Numbered from the stretch's first letter, positions 18,785 through 30,514 are shown. The stretch: DNA of 64,000 nt from Halocynthiibacter sp. SDUM655004 (GCF_026015885.1 NZ_JAPDUG010000002.1:248001-312000), one strand, 5' to 3'. The notes: generated by a model not told the origin, from the sequence alone. Made by a program: numbers and translations.

Positions 18785-20914
18785 TTATTCAGCCCCTCCG
18801 CTGATAGTCATCCATGTAATGAGAACCACAAGCCCAACCACCATGGCCAAAGCATAGTGGAACAAGTAGCCCGATTGGGCGCGGCCTGCGCGTTGTGTGA
18901 AGAACGGGATAATCCCCATGGCAACCCCGTTGATGAAGCCGTCGATCACCAATCCGTCGACTTTCTTCCAGAGGAATTTACCAAGCCGCAGCGCGCCTTT
19001 CACGAAGATCACGTCATAGACCTCGTCGAAGTACCATTTGTTCAGCAGGAACTGGTACATGCGGTGCTGGCTCTTGGCCAAACGCTTCGGCAGGCTCGTA
19101 TCCTTGATGTAGAAGAGATACGCCAACCCGAGGCCCAGGAGCATCGCGACGAACGGCGATACTTTGACCCACTTAGGTGCGTGGTGTGCCTCGTCCATCA
19201 CGTGGTTATCAGGGTGTGTGTAAACAGCGCCCTGCCCTTTGGTCCAACCTGCGGCGTGAGCGGTTTCTTCACCAGGCCCATCTGTTGCGTGCTCGTCGGA
19301 GTGATCGTCATTCGTCGCAACAGCATGATCATCCGCATGATCGTCACCATGGCCGTCGGCTTCTGCAACTTCGTGATGGGATGGAACGCCGTAGAACTTG
19401 TTCACATCGTCGTGGCTTCCAAAGAAGCTGCCGAACCAGATCATGCCCGAGAGAACCGCACCAAGCGCGAGTACACCGAGCGGGATCAACATAACCATTG
19501 GGCTTTCATGCGCGTGATCATGCGTGTGCTTATCGCCACGCGCCTCGCCAAAGAAAGTCATGAACATCAGGCGCCAGCTATAGAAGCTTGTCATGAAGGC
19601 CGCGATAACCAGCATCCAGAAGGCATAGAGCCCAACGCCAGTATGCGCGCCCCAAGCACTCTCGATAATCGCGTCTTTAGACAGGAAGCCCGCGAAACCG
19701 ATTGTTGTAAGCGGAACACCGACACCGGTAATGGCAAGCGTACCAATCAGCATCGCATAATATGTCATCGGAATTTTCTTCCGCAGACCGCCGTAATGGC
19801 GCATGTCTTGCTCGTGATGCATGGCGTGGATCACCGAGCCGGCACCAAGGAAGAGCATCGCTTTAAAGAATGCGTGCGTGAAGAGGTGGAACATCGCAGC
19901 GGAGTAAACACCAACACCCGCAGCAACGAACATATACCCGAGCTGTGAACAGGTAGAGTAAGCAATCACACGTTTAATATCGTTCTGAACGAGGCCAACA
20001 GTAGCGGCAAAGAACGCTGTTGTTGCACCGATCACAACGATGATCGAGGTTGCCGTTGGCGCAAATTCCATCAGCGGCGACATGCGACAAACGAGGAAAA
20101 CACCCGCGGTAACCATTGTCGCGGCGTGGATCAGGGCCGAAACAGGTGTCGGGCCTTCCATCGCGTCCGGAAGCCAAGTGTGGAGGAAAAGCTGCGCTGA
20201 TTTACCCATCGCACCAATGAACAGCAGGAAGGCCAGAAGGTTGGCCGCATTCCAATCGGTCCAGAGGAAATGAAGCTCTGTTTCTGCGAGGGTTGGCGCG
20301 GCGGCGAACACATCGTCGAAGTTGATCGAACCTGTGAGCATGAAGAGGCCGACGATCCCGAGCACAAAACCAAAGTCACCAACGCGGTTCACGATAAACG
20401 CTTTCATCGCAGCGGCATTCGCGCTTGGTTTGCGGTAGTAGAAGCCGATCAGCAAGTATGAGGCAACGCCCACGCCTTCCCAGCCAAAGAACATCTGAAC
20501 GAGGTTGTCCGCTGTCACCAGCATCAGCATCGTAAAGGTAAAGAAGCTAAGGTAGGCAAAGAACCGTGGCTTATAGCTTTCGCCCTTTTTCCACTGGGGA
20601 TCATGATCCATATACCCAAAGGAATAGAGGTGAACGAGGCTTGATACGGTCGTCACAACGATCAACATGATCGCGGTAAGACGATCTAGACGAATTGACC
20701 AAGAAGTATCCAGCGCGCCGGACTGAATCCACGTCAGGATGTGGATATAGCGGGTCTCGCCATCAAATCCGAGGAACACGATCCAGCTCAGGAATGCAGC
20801 AAGGAACAACAGTCCCGTTGTTACATACTGTGCGCCTTTCTCGCCGATGTAGCGCCAGCCAAAGCCGGCGATCAACGCGCCCACGAGCGGGGCAAAGAGA
20901 ATGATTTTTTCCAT
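18785..20914 (-). CDS. nuoL: NADH-quinone oxidoreductase subunit L with a His/Asp-rich insert
   Basis: The distal proton-pumping subunit of complex I; its C-terminal lateral helix runs along the membrane arm. Core motifs include [36 protein letters not shown] and [19 protein letters not shown]. At 709 residues it is about 95 longer than E. coli NuoL. The excess is mostly a hydrophilic loop rich in His and Asp ([31 protein letters not shown]), with a further THDHAHES cluster before it. Such loops could bind metal ions, which is inference. Confidence 0.97.
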   Translation of the reverse strand: MEKIILFAPLVGALIAGFGWRYIGEKGAQYVTTGLLFLAAFLSWIVFLGFDGETRYIHILTWIQSGALDTSWSIRLDRLTAIMLIVVTTVSSLVHLYSFGYMDHDPQWKKGESYKPRFFAYLSFFTFTMLMLVTADNLVQMFFGWEGVGVASYLLIGFYYRKPSANAAAMKAFIVNRVGDFGFVLGIVGLFMLTGSINFDDVFAAAPTLAETELHFLWTDWNAANLLAFLLFIGAMGKSAQLFLHTWLPDAMEGPTPVSALIHAATMVTAGVFLVCRMSPLMEFAPTATSIIVVIGATTAFFAATVGLVQNDIKRVIAYSTCSQLGYMFVAAGVGVYSAAMFHLFTHAFFKAMLFLGAGSVIHAMHHEQDMRHYGGLRKKIPMTYYAMLIGTLAITGVGVPLTTIGFAGFLSKDAIIESAWGAHTGVGLYAFWMLVIAAFMTSFYSWRLMFMTFFGEARGDKHTHDHAHESPMVMLIPLGVLALGAVLSGMIWFGSFFGSHDDVNKFYGVPSHHEVAEADGHGDDHADDHAVATNDDHSDEHATDGPGEETAHAAGWTKGQGAVYTHPDNHVMDEAHHAPKWVKVSPFVAMLLGLGLAYLFYIKDTSLPKRLAKSQHRMYQFLLNKWYFDEVYDVIFVKGALRLGKFLWKKVDGLVIDGFINGVAMGIIPFFTQRAGRAQSGYLFHYALAMVVGLVVLITWMTISGGAE

Positions 20915-20920
20915 GATGCC

Positions 20921-21226
20921 CTAGCCCTTCATCACATTGACGTCTTCAACCGCGATGGTGCCACGGTTACGGAAGAAAACCACAAGGATCGCAAGGCCGA
21001 TGGCGGCCTCGGCGGCGGCAACCGTGAGGATAAACAGGGTAAACACCTGCCCCACAAGATCGCCCAAGAAGCTTGAGAAAGCGACGAAGTTGATGTTGAC
21101 CGCGAGCAACATGAGCTCGATCGACATCAGGATCACGATCACATTTTTCCGGTTCAGGAAGATCCCGAAAATCCCGATGACGAACAAAGCCGCCGCCACC
21201 GCTAGATAATGCTCAAGTCCGACCAT
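20921..21226 (-). CDS. nuoK: NADH-quinone oxidoreductase subunit K
   Basis: A 101-residue subunit with three transmembrane helices carrying the two buried glutamates of the E-channel ([10 protein letters not shown] and [12 protein letters not shown]). It is homologous to MrpC and mitochondrial ND4L. It sits six bases before nuoL. Confidence 0.97.
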   Translation of the reverse strand: MVGLEHYLAVAAALFVIGIFGIFLNRKNVIVILMSIELMLLAVNINFVAFSSFLGDLVGQVFTLFILTVAAAEAAIGLAILVVFFRNRGTIAVEDVNVMKG

Positions 21227-21313
21227 ATTTCAGTCCTCGTCCTTCTCGTTCTTCGTTGCGCGGTATGTTCCGCGCGCGTTCAATCGCGCCCATTTTTCAG
21301 GGCGCTTGTTCTT

Positions 21314-21931
21314 TTACGACAAGCCCTGTCCCGGCTTTACGTCGATAACTTCCATGGCTTTCGCAGGGTCGCGGTGCATCTGGGCAAGCACATCCTGACG
21401 CTTCACATCCTTGCGGTGTGTCATTGTCAGAAGAATTGCGCCAATCATCGCCACGAGCAGGATCAGACCCGCGCCTTGGAAGAGATAGATGTAATCGTCA
21501 TAGATGATTTGGCCGAGCGCCGCAGTGTTCTGTACATCATCCGCTGCGGGAGCAGCAGACATCAGCGAAGATTGCGCCGTATCAGCAAACTGCCAAACGG
21601 TGATTGCAAGGCCGATTTCCATCAGCAACACCACACCAATCAGAATGGCGAAGGGTACAAACGTCGCCATTTCCCCGCGTAATTCAGCGAAATCAACATC
21701 AAGCATCATCACCACAAAGAGGAAGAGAACCGCGACGGCCCCCACGTATACGATCACCAGAAGCATCGCCACGAACTCCGCTCCAAGCAGAACAAATAGC
21801 CCTGCTGAAGAAATGAACGCGAGGATAAGCCACAGCACCGAGTGCACAGGGTTGCGAGACACAACCACGAACAGCCCCGCCGTGACCACGGTGATCGCGA
21901 AGACATAAAAGGCGAAATCTGCAATGCCCAT
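21314..21931 (-). CDS. nuoJ: NADH-quinone oxidoreductase subunit J
   Basis: A 205-residue membrane subunit equivalent to ND6, with five predicted helices; [16 protein letters not shown] is the conserved third helix near the quinone chamber. The C-terminus is a short soluble tail. An 87-base spacer with no convincing gene separates it from nuoK. Confidence 0.95.
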   Translation of the reverse strand: MGIADFAFYVFAITVVTAGLFVVVSRNPVHSVLWLILAFISSAGLFVLLGAEFVAMLLVIVYVGAVAVLFLFVVMMLDVDFAELRGEMATFVPFAILIGVVLLMEIGLAITVWQFADTAQSSLMSAAPAADDVQNTAALGQIIYDDYIYLFQGAGLILLVAMIGAILLTMTHRKDVKRQDVLAQMHRDPAKAMEVIDVKPGQGLS

Positions 21932-22033
21932 TTTACTGTCCTTCTTCCTGTCCCCTGCGGGACGTTTCTCTGCCCTCTTGGGGCGTTGTCTTCTGGCGCC
22001 GGACGTGCTGCCGATGCCTGTTATGCGCGACCC
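21932..22033 (-). other. Short spacer between nuoI and nuoJ with a small hairpin
   Basis: A 102-base gap in an otherwise tight operon. It contains the near-palindrome GTCCCCTGCGGGAC (21950-21963), which could fold in the mRNA just before the nuoJ ribosome site and set processing or relative expression. Nothing else is seen. Confidence 0.3.
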
Positions 22034-22525
22034 TTAGCGGTAAGGCGCATCAATCTCGAGGTTCCGCGCAATCTCGGCTTCCCATTGTTCGCCGTTGGAA
22101 AGGAGTTTTTCCTTGTCATAGAAAAGCTCTTCGCGGGTTTCAGTGGCGAACTCGAAGTTCGGCCCTTCGACAATCGCATCCACCGGACAGGCTTCTTGGC
22201 AGAAACCGCAGTAGATGCATTTAGTCATGTCTATGTCGTACCGCGTTGTGCGGCGGCTACCGTCTTCGCGTGGCTCAGCGTCAATTGTGATCGCCTGTGC
22301 GGGGCAAACCGCTTCGCAAAGCTTACATGCGATGCAACGCTCTTCGCCATTCGGATAACGGCGCAGCGCGTGTTCGCCACGGAAACGCGGGCTGATTGGC
22401 CCTTTTTCATGCGGGTAGTTGATCGTTGCTTTGGGGGCAAAGAAATACTTCAACCCAAGCTGGAAGCCCTTAACGAAATCCGCCAGCAGGAAGTATTTCG
22501 CGGCGCGGGTGTAATCCATAGCCAT
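22034..22525 (-). CDS. nuoI: NADH-quinone oxidoreductase subunit I (8Fe ferredoxin)
   Basis: A 163-residue subunit holding clusters N6a and N6b, which pass electrons towards N2. Both four-cysteine motifs are intact: [12 protein letters not shown] and [13 protein letters not shown] start it at ATG 22525 ([12 protein letters not shown]), which has GGAGG upstream; a longer open frame enters nuoH and is not supported. Confidence 0.97.
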   Translation of the reverse strand: MAMDYTRAAKYFLLADFVKGFQLGLKYFFAPKATINYPHEKGPISPRFRGEHALRRYPNGEERCIACKLCEAVCPAQAITIDAEPREDGSRRTTRYDIDMTKCIYCGFCQEACPVDAIVEGPNFEFATETREELFYDKEKLLSNGEQWEAEIARNLEIDAPYR

Positions 22526-22527
22526 AA

Positions 22528-23565
22528 TCAGCCTCCGATCGCCCAGCGGGCATAGGCTCCGCCAAAGGCACCAAATTGAGCAAGGAACGCAACGATCACG
22601 ACCCAAGCCAGCGACAGCGGCAGGAATACTTTCCAACCAATGCGCATGAGTTGGTCATAGCGGTAACGCGGTGTAATCGCTTTAACCATCGCGAAGATGA
22701 AGAAGAAGAACGCCATCTTGCCGACCATCCAGAGCACACCATCAGGCAGGCCCGGAATTGGCGACAGCCAGCCGCCGAAGAACAACAAGCTCATCAGGGC
22801 GCACATCAGGAAGATCGCGATATATTCGCCTGCCATAAAGAGCAGGAACGGAGTCGCGGAGTATTCAACCTGATAACCGGCCACAAGCTCGGATTCCGCT
22901 TCGGGAAGATCGAAAGGTGGGCGGTTTGTTTCGGCCAAGGCGCTGATAAAGAACAGGAATACCATCGGCAAATGCGGCAACCAGTACCAGCTAAAGAAGC
23001 CGTAAGCACCATCTTGAGCACGCACGATGTCGCTAAAGTTCATTGAACCGGTCGAAAGGATCACACCGATAATGATCAGTCCGATCGACACTTCGTAAGA
23101 GATCATCTGCGCTGCGGAACGAAGCGAACCAAGGAATGGATACTTCGAGTTCGAGGCCCAACCGCCCATGATCACGCCATAAACTTCAAGCGAGGACACC
23201 GCGAACACAAAGAGGATCGCCACGTTGATATCGGAAAGAACCCAGCCGTCATTGAACGGGATCACTGCCCAAGCCACCATCGCCAAAACAAAGCTTGTCA
23301 GCGGAGCGAGAAAGTAAACCGGTTTATCGGCACCTGCGGGCACCACGACCTCTTTGACGACATATTTCAACGCGTCAGCAACAGATTGCAAAACACCCCA
23401 TGCCCCAACAACGTTCGGACCGCGGCGCATCTGAACCGCCGCCCAGATCTTCCGGTCGCCATAGACCAGAAACAGAAGGGAAATCATCACAAACGCCACG
23501 ACAGCAAGACACTGCGCGACGATGATCACAAAGATTCCCCAAGGGGTTGAAAAGAACTCAGCCAT
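22528..23565 (-). CDS. nuoH: NADH-quinone oxidoreductase subunit H
   Basis: The 345-residue membrane subunit at the junction of the peripheral and membrane arms; it forms much of the quinone tunnel. The signature [14 protein letters not shown] and the loop [20 protein letters not shown] are intact. It has its own GAGGATCT site before the ATG. Confidence 0.97.
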   Translation of the reverse strand: MAEFFSTPWGIFVIIVAQCLAVVAFVMISLLFLVYGDRKIWAAVQMRRGPNVVGAWGVLQSVADALKYVVKEVVVPAGADKPVYFLAPLTSFVLAMVAWAVIPFNDGWVLSDINVAILFVFAVSSLEVYGVIMGGWASNSKYPFLGSLRSAAQMISYEVSIGLIIIGVILSTGSMNFSDIVRAQDGAYGFFSWYWLPHLPMVFLFFISALAETNRPPFDLPEAESELVAGYQVEYSATPFLLFMAGEYIAIFLMCALMSLLFFGGWLSPIPGLPDGVLWMVGKMAFFFFIFAMVKAITPRYRYDQLMRIGWKVFLPLSLAWVVIVAFLAQFGAFGGAYARWAIGG

Positions 23566-23835
23566 AGATCCTCACACCGTCGGTATCCCAATTTCTGTGC
23601 CACCCGCTCGGGCGCGTGGCGCCTGTGTTTCGAGCGCGGTCGCGAGGGAATGGGTTTGGTGTGCTGTAAACAGCATCCCCACACCAATTTCCACCCTCAA
23701 CATTCGCAATTGCGCCCCACACGGGCACAAAAATTCTTTGTTGCGCAAATACATCCGCGAAAGGCGCGCTTACAGCAGGTCGCCCTGCCCCCATGCGCCT
23801 AACATCTGCGGCGATATGTCTTTGCGTTTGTTGCA
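23566..23835 (-). other. Spacer between nuoG and nuoH with a weak 60-codon frame
   Basis: These 270 bases break the tight packing of the operon. An ATG-initiated frame (23572-23754) would encode a 60-residue peptide with a CPC motif (KEFLCPCGAQLR), ending six bases before nuoH. It has no ribosome site and unremarkable composition. I treat it as probable non-coding or decayed sequence; extra ORFs at such positions are common in nuo clusters of this order. Confidence 0.3.
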
Positions 23836-25854
23836 TTATTCTGCTGCTACGGCCTCTTGGCTGCGTGCTTTTACATTGGCGGAGAGCTCGGCCATAAGCT
23901 GGCTCGCCCGCGCAATCGGGTTGGTCAGATAGAAATCTGTTACCGCATTCACGAAATCCGCTTTGGCCGGTTTGCGCAGCGGCACCCGTTTCCATGCGTT
24001 TTCCGGCACTTCGTCGATATTGCCAAGGTGCGGAACAGCCTCGATCAAGGCCTGGCGGAGCGCCCCAAGGGAATCATACGGCAATGTCGCGCCAAGCTCG
24101 GCGGATAGCGCACGTAGGATCGCCCAGTTTTCTTTGGCTTCGCCCGGCGCGAACCCTGCGCGTTGCGCAAGCTGCGGTCGGCCTTCGGTATTCACGAAAA
24201 CACCGCTCTCTTCGGTATATGCAGCAGAAGGCAGGATCACGTCAGCGCGATGCGCCCCGCGATCTCCGTGGCTGCCTTGATAGATTACAAATGCACCTGG
24301 CGCGATTTCGATTTCATCCGCACCAAGGTTGTAAACAGCTTCAGCACCATCAAGCGCCGCTGTTACGCCGCCTTCTGTCACTGCGCCAACATCAATCGCG
24401 CCCACGCGGCTCGCAGCCGTGTGCAGCACCATGAATTTGCTTTCAGTGGTTTCGGCAAACTTCATCGCTTGGCTCAAAACAGCCTCGCCGTCAGCTTCTT
24501 GAAGCGCACCTTGGCCAACGATCACGATGGTGTCTTTGCCGAGCGCGTCTGTATGTTCACCTTCGTTCAGCTTCACCAGATCTGCGCGGCTCGTACCAAG
24601 ATGGAAATATTCATATGTCAGGTCAGCCGCTTCACCAATCACACCGATTTTCGCGCCTGCAAGCCAAGCTTTGCGGATGCGCGCGTTCAGAACGGGCGCT
24701 TCCACGCGTGGGTTGGTGCCGATGAGCATGATCGCTTTCGCGGTATCAAGGTCCTCGACAGTTGCCGTGCCAACATAGGCGGAGCGGTTACCTGTTGGCA
24801 GTTTCGCGCCATCAGTACGGCACTCAACGTTGCCGCCCTGCCCCTCTACCAATTGCTTAAGCGCAAAGGCTGCTTCGACGGGCGCAAGATCGCCAACCAG
24901 ACCGGCCAGTTTCTTCCCCTTAATGCCAGCGGCCGCCGCAGCGAGCGCTTCACCCCAGCTTGCTTTGCGGAGCTTACCGTTTTCACGGATATATGGCGTA
25001 TCAAGGCGCTGACGACGTAGACCATCCCAAACAAAGCGCGTCTTATCGGAAATCCACTCCTCGTTCACACCGTCGTTGTTGCGCGGAACAATCCGCTTCA
25101 CTTCACGGCCCTTGGTGTCGACGCGGATGTTGCTACCGAGCGCGTCCATCACGTCGATGGTTTCGGTCTTGGTCAATTCCCACGGACGGACGGTAAAGGC
25201 ATAGGGTTTGCTGGTCAGCGCACCAACGGGGCAAAGATCAATGATGTTGCCTTGAAGGTTGCTGTCGAGCGTTTCGTTTAGATAGCTTGTGATTTCCGCA
25301 TCTTCGCCACGGCCAGTTTGGCCCATCTGCGAAATGCCGGCAACCTCGGTTGTAAACCGCACGCAGCGTGTACAAGAGATACAGCGGGTCATCGTTGTTG
25401 AAACCAGCGGGCCGAGATCAAGATCATCTACTGCGCGCTTTGGCTCATTGTAACGGTTCTCAGAGATACCATAGGCCATCGCCTGATCCTGAAGATCGCA
25501 CTCGCCACCCTGATCGCAAATCGGGCAATCCAGCGGGTGGTTGATGAGCATAAACTCCATCACACCTTCGCGGGCCTTCTTCACCATAGGAGAGTTTGTT
25601 TTCACAACAGGCGGCTGTCCCTCTGGGCCAGGGCGCAAATCGCGCACCTGCATCGCACAAGACGCTGTTGGCTTGGGCGGTCCGCCCACAACCTCAACAA
25701 GGCACATCCGGCAGTTGCCAGCAATCGTCAGACGCTCGTGATAACAGAACCGCGGAATTTCAACGCCAGCCTGCTCGCACGCCTGAATAAGAGTCATCGC
25801 GGGATCAACTTCGATCTCTGTCTCGTCGATGATGATTTTGCGTAGGTCAGTCAT
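23836..25854 (-). CDS. nuoG: NADH-quinone oxidoreductase subunit G
   Basis: The largest soluble subunit of complex I, 672 residues. The N-terminus holds the [2Fe-2S] cluster N1b ([17 protein letters not shown]), then the His-ligated N5 region ([13 protein letters not shown]) and the N4 cysteines ([10 protein letters not shown]). The remaining part is the molybdopterin-oxidoreductase-like scaffold without catalytic cofactor. It follows nuoF by four bases. Confidence 0.97.
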   Translation of the reverse strand: MTDLRKIIIDETEIEVDPAMTLIQACEQAGVEIPRFCYHERLTIAGNCRMCLVEVVGGPPKPTASCAMQVRDLRPGPEGQPPVVKTNSPMVKKAREGVMEFMLINHPLDCPICDQGGECDLQDQAMAYGISENRYNEPKRAVDDLDLGPLVSTTMTRCISCTRCVRFTTEVAGISQMGQTGRGEDAEITSYLNETLDSNLQGNIIDLCPVGALTSKPYAFTVRPWELTKTETIDVMDALGSNIRVDTKGREVKRIVPRNNDGVNEEWISDKTRFVWDGLRRQRLDTPYIRENGKLRKASWGEALAAAAAGIKGKKLAGLVGDLAPVEAAFALKQLVEGQGGNVECRTDGAKLPTGNRSAYVGTATVEDLDTAKAIMLIGTNPRVEAPVLNARIRKAWLAGAKIGVIGEAADLTYEYFHLGTSRADLVKLNEGEHTDALGKDTIVIVGQGALQEADGEAVLSQAMKFAETTESKFMVLHTAASRVGAIDVGAVTEGGVTAALDGAEAVYNLGADEIEIAPGAFVIYQGSHGDRGAHRADVILPSAAYTEESGVFVNTEGRPQLAQRAGFAPGEAKENWAILRALSAELGATLPYDSLGALRQALIEAVPHLGNIDEVPENAWKRVPLRKPAKADFVNAVTDFYLTNPIARASQLMAELSANVKARSQEAVAAE

Positions 25855-25858
25855 GGGC

Positions 25859-27154
25859 TTACTCCGCCGCCACGGCGCTTACACGCCCTGTTTTCTTGTG
25901 TTTAATCCGGTCTTCGATCTCGTTGCGGAAGTGGCGCACAAGACCTTGGATCGGCCATGCAGCCGCGTCGCCAAGCGCACAGATCGTGTGGCCCTCAACC
26001 TGCTTGGTCACGTCAAGAAGCATGTCGATTTCCTCGACTTCTGCATCTCCGGTGACCAAACGATCCATCACGCGCATCATCCAGCCAGTACCTTCACGGC
26101 ATGGCGTACACTGGCCGCAGCTTTCGTGTTTGTAGAACTTGCTGAGGCGCCAGATCGCTTTGATAACATCTGTGGATTGATCCATCACGATAACCGCCGC
26201 AGTCCCAAGGCCAGAACGCTGCTCACGGAGCCAGTCAAAATCCATGATCGCTTCATCAGCGATATCTTTTGGCAAAAGCGGAACCGAAGAGCCCCCTGGA
26301 ATAACCGCCTTGAGGTTGTCCCAACCGCCACGAACACCGCCGCAATGGCGCTCAAGAAGCTCACGCAAAGGGATCGACATTTCTTCTTCGACAACGCAAG
26401 GGTTCACAACGTGGCCCGAAATACCAAAGAGCTTGGTGCCAGCGTTGTTTGGGCGGCCCATGGAGCTAAACCACTCCGCACCGCGCCGCATGATTGTCGG
26501 GATAACCGCAATCGATTCAACGTTGTTCACTGTGGTTGGACAGCCATAGAGACCCGCGCCAGCAGGGAACGGCGGCTTCATGCGCGGCATACCCTTCTTG
26601 CCCTCTAGGCTCTCAAGCAGCGCGGTTTCCTCGCCGCAAATGTATGCGCCAGCACCGTGATGCAAATAGAGGTCAAAATCCCAACCCGATTTCGCGGCGT
26701 TTTTGCCCAACAGGCCTGCGTCATAGCATTCGTCAATCGCAGCCTGTAGCGCTTCGCGTTCGCGAATAAATTCGCCGCGGATGTAGATATAACAGGCGTG
26801 CGCGCCCATCGCGAAAGAGGCCATCAACGCGCCTTCGATCAGCGTATGCGGGTCGTGACGCATAATCTCGCGGTCTTTACATGTACCGGGCTCGGATTCA
26901 TCGGCGTTGATTACGAGGTACGCAGGGCGGCCATCGCTTTCTTTGGGCATGAACGACCACTTCAGACCAGTCGGGAAGCCCGCACCACCACGCCCGCGCA
27001 AACCAGAGGACTTTGCTTCGTTGATGATCCAGTCACGGCCCTTCTTGATGATGCCCGCAGTTCCATCCCAATGCCCACGCGATTTCGCGCCCGCAAGGCT
27101 GCGATCGTGCATTCCGTACAGGTTGGTAAAGATCCTGTCTTGATCCTTGAGCAT
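25859..27154 (-). CDS. nuoF: NADH-quinone oxidoreductase subunit F (NADH- and FMN-binding)
   Basis: The NADH-oxidising subunit. It has the FMN/NADH glycine-rich loop [31 protein letters not shown], and the N3 [4Fe-4S] motif [11 protein letters not shown] prefer ATG 27154 ([17 protein letters not shown]), with AAGGA 8-12 bases upstream; an ATG three codons earlier at 27163 is possible. The 431-residue length is normal. Confidence 0.97.
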   Translation of the reverse strand: MLKDQDRIFTNLYGMHDRSLAGAKSRGHWDGTAGIIKKGRDWIINEAKSSGLRGRGGAGFPTGLKWSFMPKESDGRPAYLVINADESEPGTCKDREIMRHDPHTLIEGALMASFAMGAHACYIYIRGEFIREREALQAAIDECYDAGLLGKNAAKSGWDFDLYLHHGAGAYICGEETALLESLEGKKGMPRMKPPFPAGAGLYGCPTTVNNVESIAVIPTIMRRGAEWFSSMGRPNNAGTKLFGISGHVVNPCVVEEEMSIPLRELLERHCGGVRGGWDNLKAVIPGGSSVPLLPKDIADEAIMDFDWLREQRSGLGTAAVIVMDQSTDVIKAIWRLSKFYKHESCGQCTPCREGTGWMMRVMDRLVTGDAEVEEIDMLLDVTKQVEGHTICALGDAAAWPIQGLVRHFRNEIEDRIKHKKTGRVSAVAAE

Positions 27155-27194
27155 CCTCGTCATCCTTCAATTCCCGGGGGCAGCCCCCGACGTG

Positions 27195-27419
27195 TTATTT
27201 CTGGCGCGCGCGCCAAATTTGATATCCTACAACCACCGACCAAACGAAGCCGGCTCCTGCCATAAGGTCAAACAACAGCCGCGTCCGTTGCGACCAGTCC
27301 AGCATTGACCCGAGCGATTGGGCCGCAACCCAGAAAATGGCGGTTCCGGCAATCACAAGCGCCAACATGCGCCCTTTTGCCTGCACCTTGTCTTCTGGGC
27401 CGCTGCCCTTTTGTGTCAT
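27195..27419 (-). CDS. DUF5337 small membrane protein of the nuo operon
   Basis: A 74-residue protein with a polar N-terminus and two predicted transmembrane helices (MLALVIAGTAIFWVAAQ and AGAGFVWSVVVGYQIW). It matches the DUF5337 type often found between nuo genes in Rhodobacterales. Its position suggests an accessory or assembly role in complex I, which has not been shown from sequence. Confidence 0.75.
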   Translation of the reverse strand: MTQKGSGPEDKVQAKGRMLALVIAGTAIFWVAAQSLGSMLDWSQRTRLLFDLMAGAGFVWSVVVGYQIWRARQK

Positions 27420-27422
27420 CTC

Positions 27423-28055
27423 CTAGCCTTTCTTCCGGCTGGAAAATTCGGTCTCGCCGCCCTCGGCGAGGATTTTTGCTTGATCTACCCAGCCATCACG
27501 CTCGATACGACCTTTGAACTTCAGGCGCTCATCAACCCAAGCGATCTCTGCAGCGCCCCACTTGGCCACCTGATCAAAATGCCAGATGCCGAGTTCGTTC
27601 AGAGTAGATTCAAGTTTCGGTCCCACGCCCTTGAGTTTCTTGAGGTCATCCGCGCCCGCTTTCCGTGGCGCTTTCATCGTGCGCGGCTTCTTCTCTGCAG
27701 CAGGTGCCGGTGCAAGGGTTTCCTCTTTGATCGGTTCCGGAACAACTTCTTTCGCCATAGGTGGAGTTACAGGAGCAACGGGAACCGGATCTTGTTCGGC
27801 AACTGGCTCTGGTGCCGCTTCAAAAGTGCTTGCGGCTTGTTCTGCAGTCGTGACTTCCTGCTCGCCAAAGCAGAAATAGTAGCGCAGAGCAAAACCTACA
27901 CCGGCGGCAACGGCAACTCCGATGATCAAGGCAACAATCGTTGCAAGTCCAAGCTGGCCACGCAAAATCAGGAACGCTGCCAATCCAAGCAAAACGCCAA
28001 TGATCCAACACATGTTCGCACAGGTAAAAAAGCCGGATTCTTGAGTTTTAGTCAT
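27423..28055 (-). CDS. Membrane-anchored helix-hairpin-helix protein, paralogue of the NuoE tail
   Basis: A 210-residue protein in three parts. Residues 1-60 hold two hydrophobic helices (MCWIIGVLLGLAAFLIL and TIVALIIGVAVAAGVGFAL). Residues 65-135 are a Pro/Glu/Ala-rich linker. The last 75 residues are a helix-hairpin-helix type domain ([19 protein letters not shown], then [17 protein letters not shown]) nearly the same as the end of NuoE. GGGAG lies before the ATG. The helix-hairpin-helix fold usually binds DNA or partner proteins; here, inside the nuo operon and tied to the membrane, a complex I assembly or docking role seems likelier. That is inference. Confidence 0.8.
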   Translation of the reverse strand: MTKTQESGFFTCANMCWIIGVLLGLAAFLILRGQLGLATIVALIIGVAVAAGVGFALRYYFCFGEQEVTTAEQAASTFEAAPEPVAEQDPVPVAPVTPPMAKEVVPEPIKEETLAPAPAAEKKPRTMKAPRKAGADDLKKLKGVGPKLESTLNELGIWHFDQVAKWGAAEIAWVDERLKFKGRIERDGWVDQAKILAEGGETEFSSRKKG

Positions 28056-28202
28056 ACATAACTCCCTCGAAAAAATGTTTTATCTCAACACGTTGCGCAC
28101 GAATCCGAACAGAGATCGCAGCAATGCGCCCTGTTTGGTTTCGTGAGTATGTGTGTTGGTTTCTCATTGTCTTCTCGTCGTTATTTACGGGGTTATGTAG
28201 CC

Positions 28203-29303
28203 TTAGTCCTCGTCGTAAACCCCGCCCTTTTCTACTTTCTTGGAAAATGCTGTTTTGCCGCCTTCAGCAAGAATTTTGGCCTGAGCGATCCAGTCATCGC
28301 GCTCGATCCGGCCTTTGAACTTCAAGCGTTCATCAACCCATTTGATCTCTGCCGGACCCCATTTTGCGACCTGGTCATAATGCCAAATTCCCAACTCGTT
28401 TAGGGTCGTTTCAAGCTTTGGGCCAACACCCTTTAGTTGCTTGAGATCATCTGCGCCTGCTTTGCGCGGCTTAGCCATCGTGCGCGGCTTTTTCTCTTTC
28501 ACCGTTTTCGCTGCTTCTGCGCTTGCGGCTTTCTTCTGTGCGGGTTTTGCCGGTGGCTTTGCGGCGGCCTTCTTGGGGGCAACATTCGCTTTCGATTTGC
28601 CGAGCCAAGGTGTGATAAGCGGAACTTCTTCACCGTCAATCCGCTTGATCGTATCACCAAGATCAACAGCCCGTTGCGCAGAAGCGTTGTATTGCGTTTT
28701 ACCGCTTTCGTGCTCCGTAAGCGACGTCAGGCCAGAAAGCGGCTCCGCAGCGTAGCGGCCATTTTGCGGGCCAGGAACAGGCACGCGACCCGCGGCCAAT
28801 TCCGCCATCAACTCGCGGAATTTCTCCGCGGTAAGGTCTTCGTAGTAATCCTTGCCGATTTGCGCCATCGGCGCGTTCGCACAAGCGCCGAGACACTCGA
28901 CCTCTTCCCACGAGAACTTACCATCAGCCGACAGTTCATGCGGCTTTTCGTTGATAAGCTCTTTACACACAGCAACCAAATCTTCAGCCCCACAGATCAT
29001 GCAGGAGGTCGTGCCGCAAATCTGAATATGTGCAACTGAACCAACAGGTTGAAGCTGGAACATGAAATAGAAAGACGCCACTTCAAGAGCACGAATATGA
29101 GCCATGCCAAGCATATCGGCGACATATTCAATCGCGGGGCGCGACAGCCAGCCTTCTTGCTCTTGGGCACGCCACAAAAGCGGAATGATCGCGCTGGCCT
29201 GACGGCCCTCGGGATACTTGGTTACCTGCGCCTGCGCCCATGCGCGGTTGGCTTCGGTAAAGGCGAAACTCTCGGGTTGGGTTGCGTGTAGACGGCGTAG
29301 CAT
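28203..29303 (-). CDS. nuoE: NADH-quinone oxidoreductase subunit E with C-terminal helix-hairpin-helix extension
   Basis: The thioredoxin-like [2Fe-2S] (N1a) subunit of complex I occupies the first 175 residues, with ligand cysteines at 96, 101, 137 and 141 (CGTTSC and CLGAC). E. coli NuoE stops at 166 residues; this one continues to 366. The extension has a Lys/Ala/Pro-rich linker ([16 protein letters not shown]) and a helix-hairpin-helix domain ([18 protein letters not shown]) shared with the next gene. The nuoD stop and this start overlap as TAATG. Confidence 0.95.
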   Translation of the reverse strand: MLRRLHATQPESFAFTEANRAWAQAQVTKYPEGRQASAIIPLLWRAQEQEGWLSRPAIEYVADMLGMAHIRALEVASFYFMFQLQPVGSVAHIQICGTTSCMICGAEDLVAVCKELINEKPHELSADGKFSWEEVECLGACANAPMAQIGKDYYEDLTAEKFRELMAELAAGRVPVPGPQNGRYAAEPLSGLTSLTEHESGKTQYNASAQRAVDLGDTIKRIDGEEVPLITPWLGKSKANVAPKKAAAKPPAKPAQKKAASAEAAKTVKEKKPRTMAKPRKAGADDLKQLKGVGPKLETTLNELGIWHYDQVAKWGPAEIKWVDERLKFKGRIERDDWIAQAKILAEGGKTAFSKKVEKGGVYDED

Positions 29304-30511
29304 TAGCGGTCGATCTCCCCGAACACGACGTCCATCGTGCCGATAATTGCGGCCACGTCGGCCAGTTGGTGGCCACCGGCCACATAGTCCATAGCTTGCA
29401 AATGCAGATACCCCGGAGCGCGGATTTTGCTGCGATAAGGTTTGTTGGTGCCGTCGGCCACAAGGTACACGCCAAACTCGCCTTTGGGGGCCTCAACCGC
29501 CGCGTAGACTTCACCGGCAGGAACGTGGAACCCTTCGGTGTAGAGTTTGAAGTGGTGGATCAACGCTTCCATCGAGGTTTTCATATCGCCCCGCTTCGGC
29601 GGCGTCAGCTTACCTCGCGCCAGAACATCACCCGGCTCGTTGCGTAGCTTTTCACAGGCTTGCTTAATGATCTTGAGGCTTTCGCGCATCTCCTGCATCC
29701 GCACGAGATAACGGTCGTAGCAGTCGCCGTTCTTGCCAACGGGAATGTCGAACTCGAACTCGTCATAGCACTCATAAGGCTGTGCACGGCGCAAATCCCA
29801 CGCAAGGCCGGAGCCGCGTACCATCACGCCAGAGAAACCCCAATCAAGGATATCCTGCTCGGATACGATCCCGATATCAGCGTTACGTTGCTTGAAAATT
29901 CGGTTCTCGGTGAGCAACCCGTCAATATCGCTAAGGACATTCGGGAATGTATCTGCCCAAGTATCAATGTCTTCGATAAGGTCCGGCGGCAGATCCTGAT
30001 GGACACCACCAGGGCGGAAATATGCGGCGTGGAGGCGCGCGCCACAGGCCCGCTCGTAAAACACCATAAGCTTTTCACGCTCTTCAAAGCCCCAGAGCGG
30101 CGGCGTCAGCGCGCCAACGTCCATCGCTTGTGTCGTGACGTTCAAGAGGTGATTGAGGATACGGCCAATCTCGGAATAGAGAACGCGGATAAGCTGCGCA
30201 CGGCGCGGTACCTCTGTTCCGGTTAGCTTTTCGATGGCAAGGCACCATGCGTGCTCCTGGTTCATCGGGGCCACGTAATCAAGCCGGTCGAAATACGGGA
30301 GGTTCTGGAGATACGTACGGCTCTCCATCAGCTTTTCGGTACCGCGGTGAAGAAGGCCGATATGCGGATCGCACCGCTCGACAATCTCGCCATCAAGCTC
30401 AAGCACAAGGCGCAAAACACCGTGAGCCGCAGGGTGCTGTGGCCCGAAGTTGATGTTGAAATTGCGGATTTTCTGTTCGCCCGTCAGAACGTCTTCGAAA
30501 TTTCCGTCCAT
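29303..30511 (-). CDS. nuoD: NADH-quinone oxidoreductase subunit D
   Basis: The 49-kDa-type subunit at the quinone site, related to the large subunit of NiFe hydrogenases but without their cysteines. It starts with a short tail, then [23 protein letters not shown], and later [10 protein letters not shown] and [12 protein letters not shown]. 402 residues is normal when not fused to NuoC. It follows the sulfotransferase gene by three bases. Confidence 0.97.
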   Translation of the reverse strand: MDGNFEDVLTGEQKIRNFNINFGPQHPAAHGVLRLVLELDGEIVERCDPHIGLLHRGTEKLMESRTYLQNLPYFDRLDYVAPMNQEHAWCLAIEKLTGTEVPRRAQLIRVLYSEIGRILNHLLNVTTQAMDVGALTPPLWGFEEREKLMVFYERACGARLHAAYFRPGGVHQDLPPDLIEDIDTWADTFPNVLSDIDGLLTENRIFKQRNADIGIVSEQDILDWGFSGVMVRGSGLAWDLRRAQPYECYDEFEFDIPVGKNGDCYDRYLVRMQEMRESLKIIKQACEKLRNEPGDVLARGKLTPPKRGDMKTSMEALIHHFKLYTEGFHVPAGEVYAAVEAPKGEFGVYLVADGTNKPYRSKIRAPGYLHLQAMDYVAGGHQLADVAAIIGTMDVVFGEIDR

Positions 30512-30514
30512 ATC

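Noticed and set aside
22526-22636. N-terminal extension of nuoI into nuoH
   Set aside because: The residues are unlike any NuoI; the internal ATG at 22525 has a clear GGAGG site and the conserved N-terminus.
23558-23995. A 145-codon minus-strand frame spanning the nuoG-nuoH gap
   Set aside because: It overlaps the conserved 3' end of nuoG by about 160 bases and has no ribosome site or recognisable content.
27318-28061. A 247-codon plus-strand frame opposite the helix-hairpin-helix gene
   Set aside because: It is antisense to a well supported gene with a ribosome site and paralogue; composition is not protein-like.
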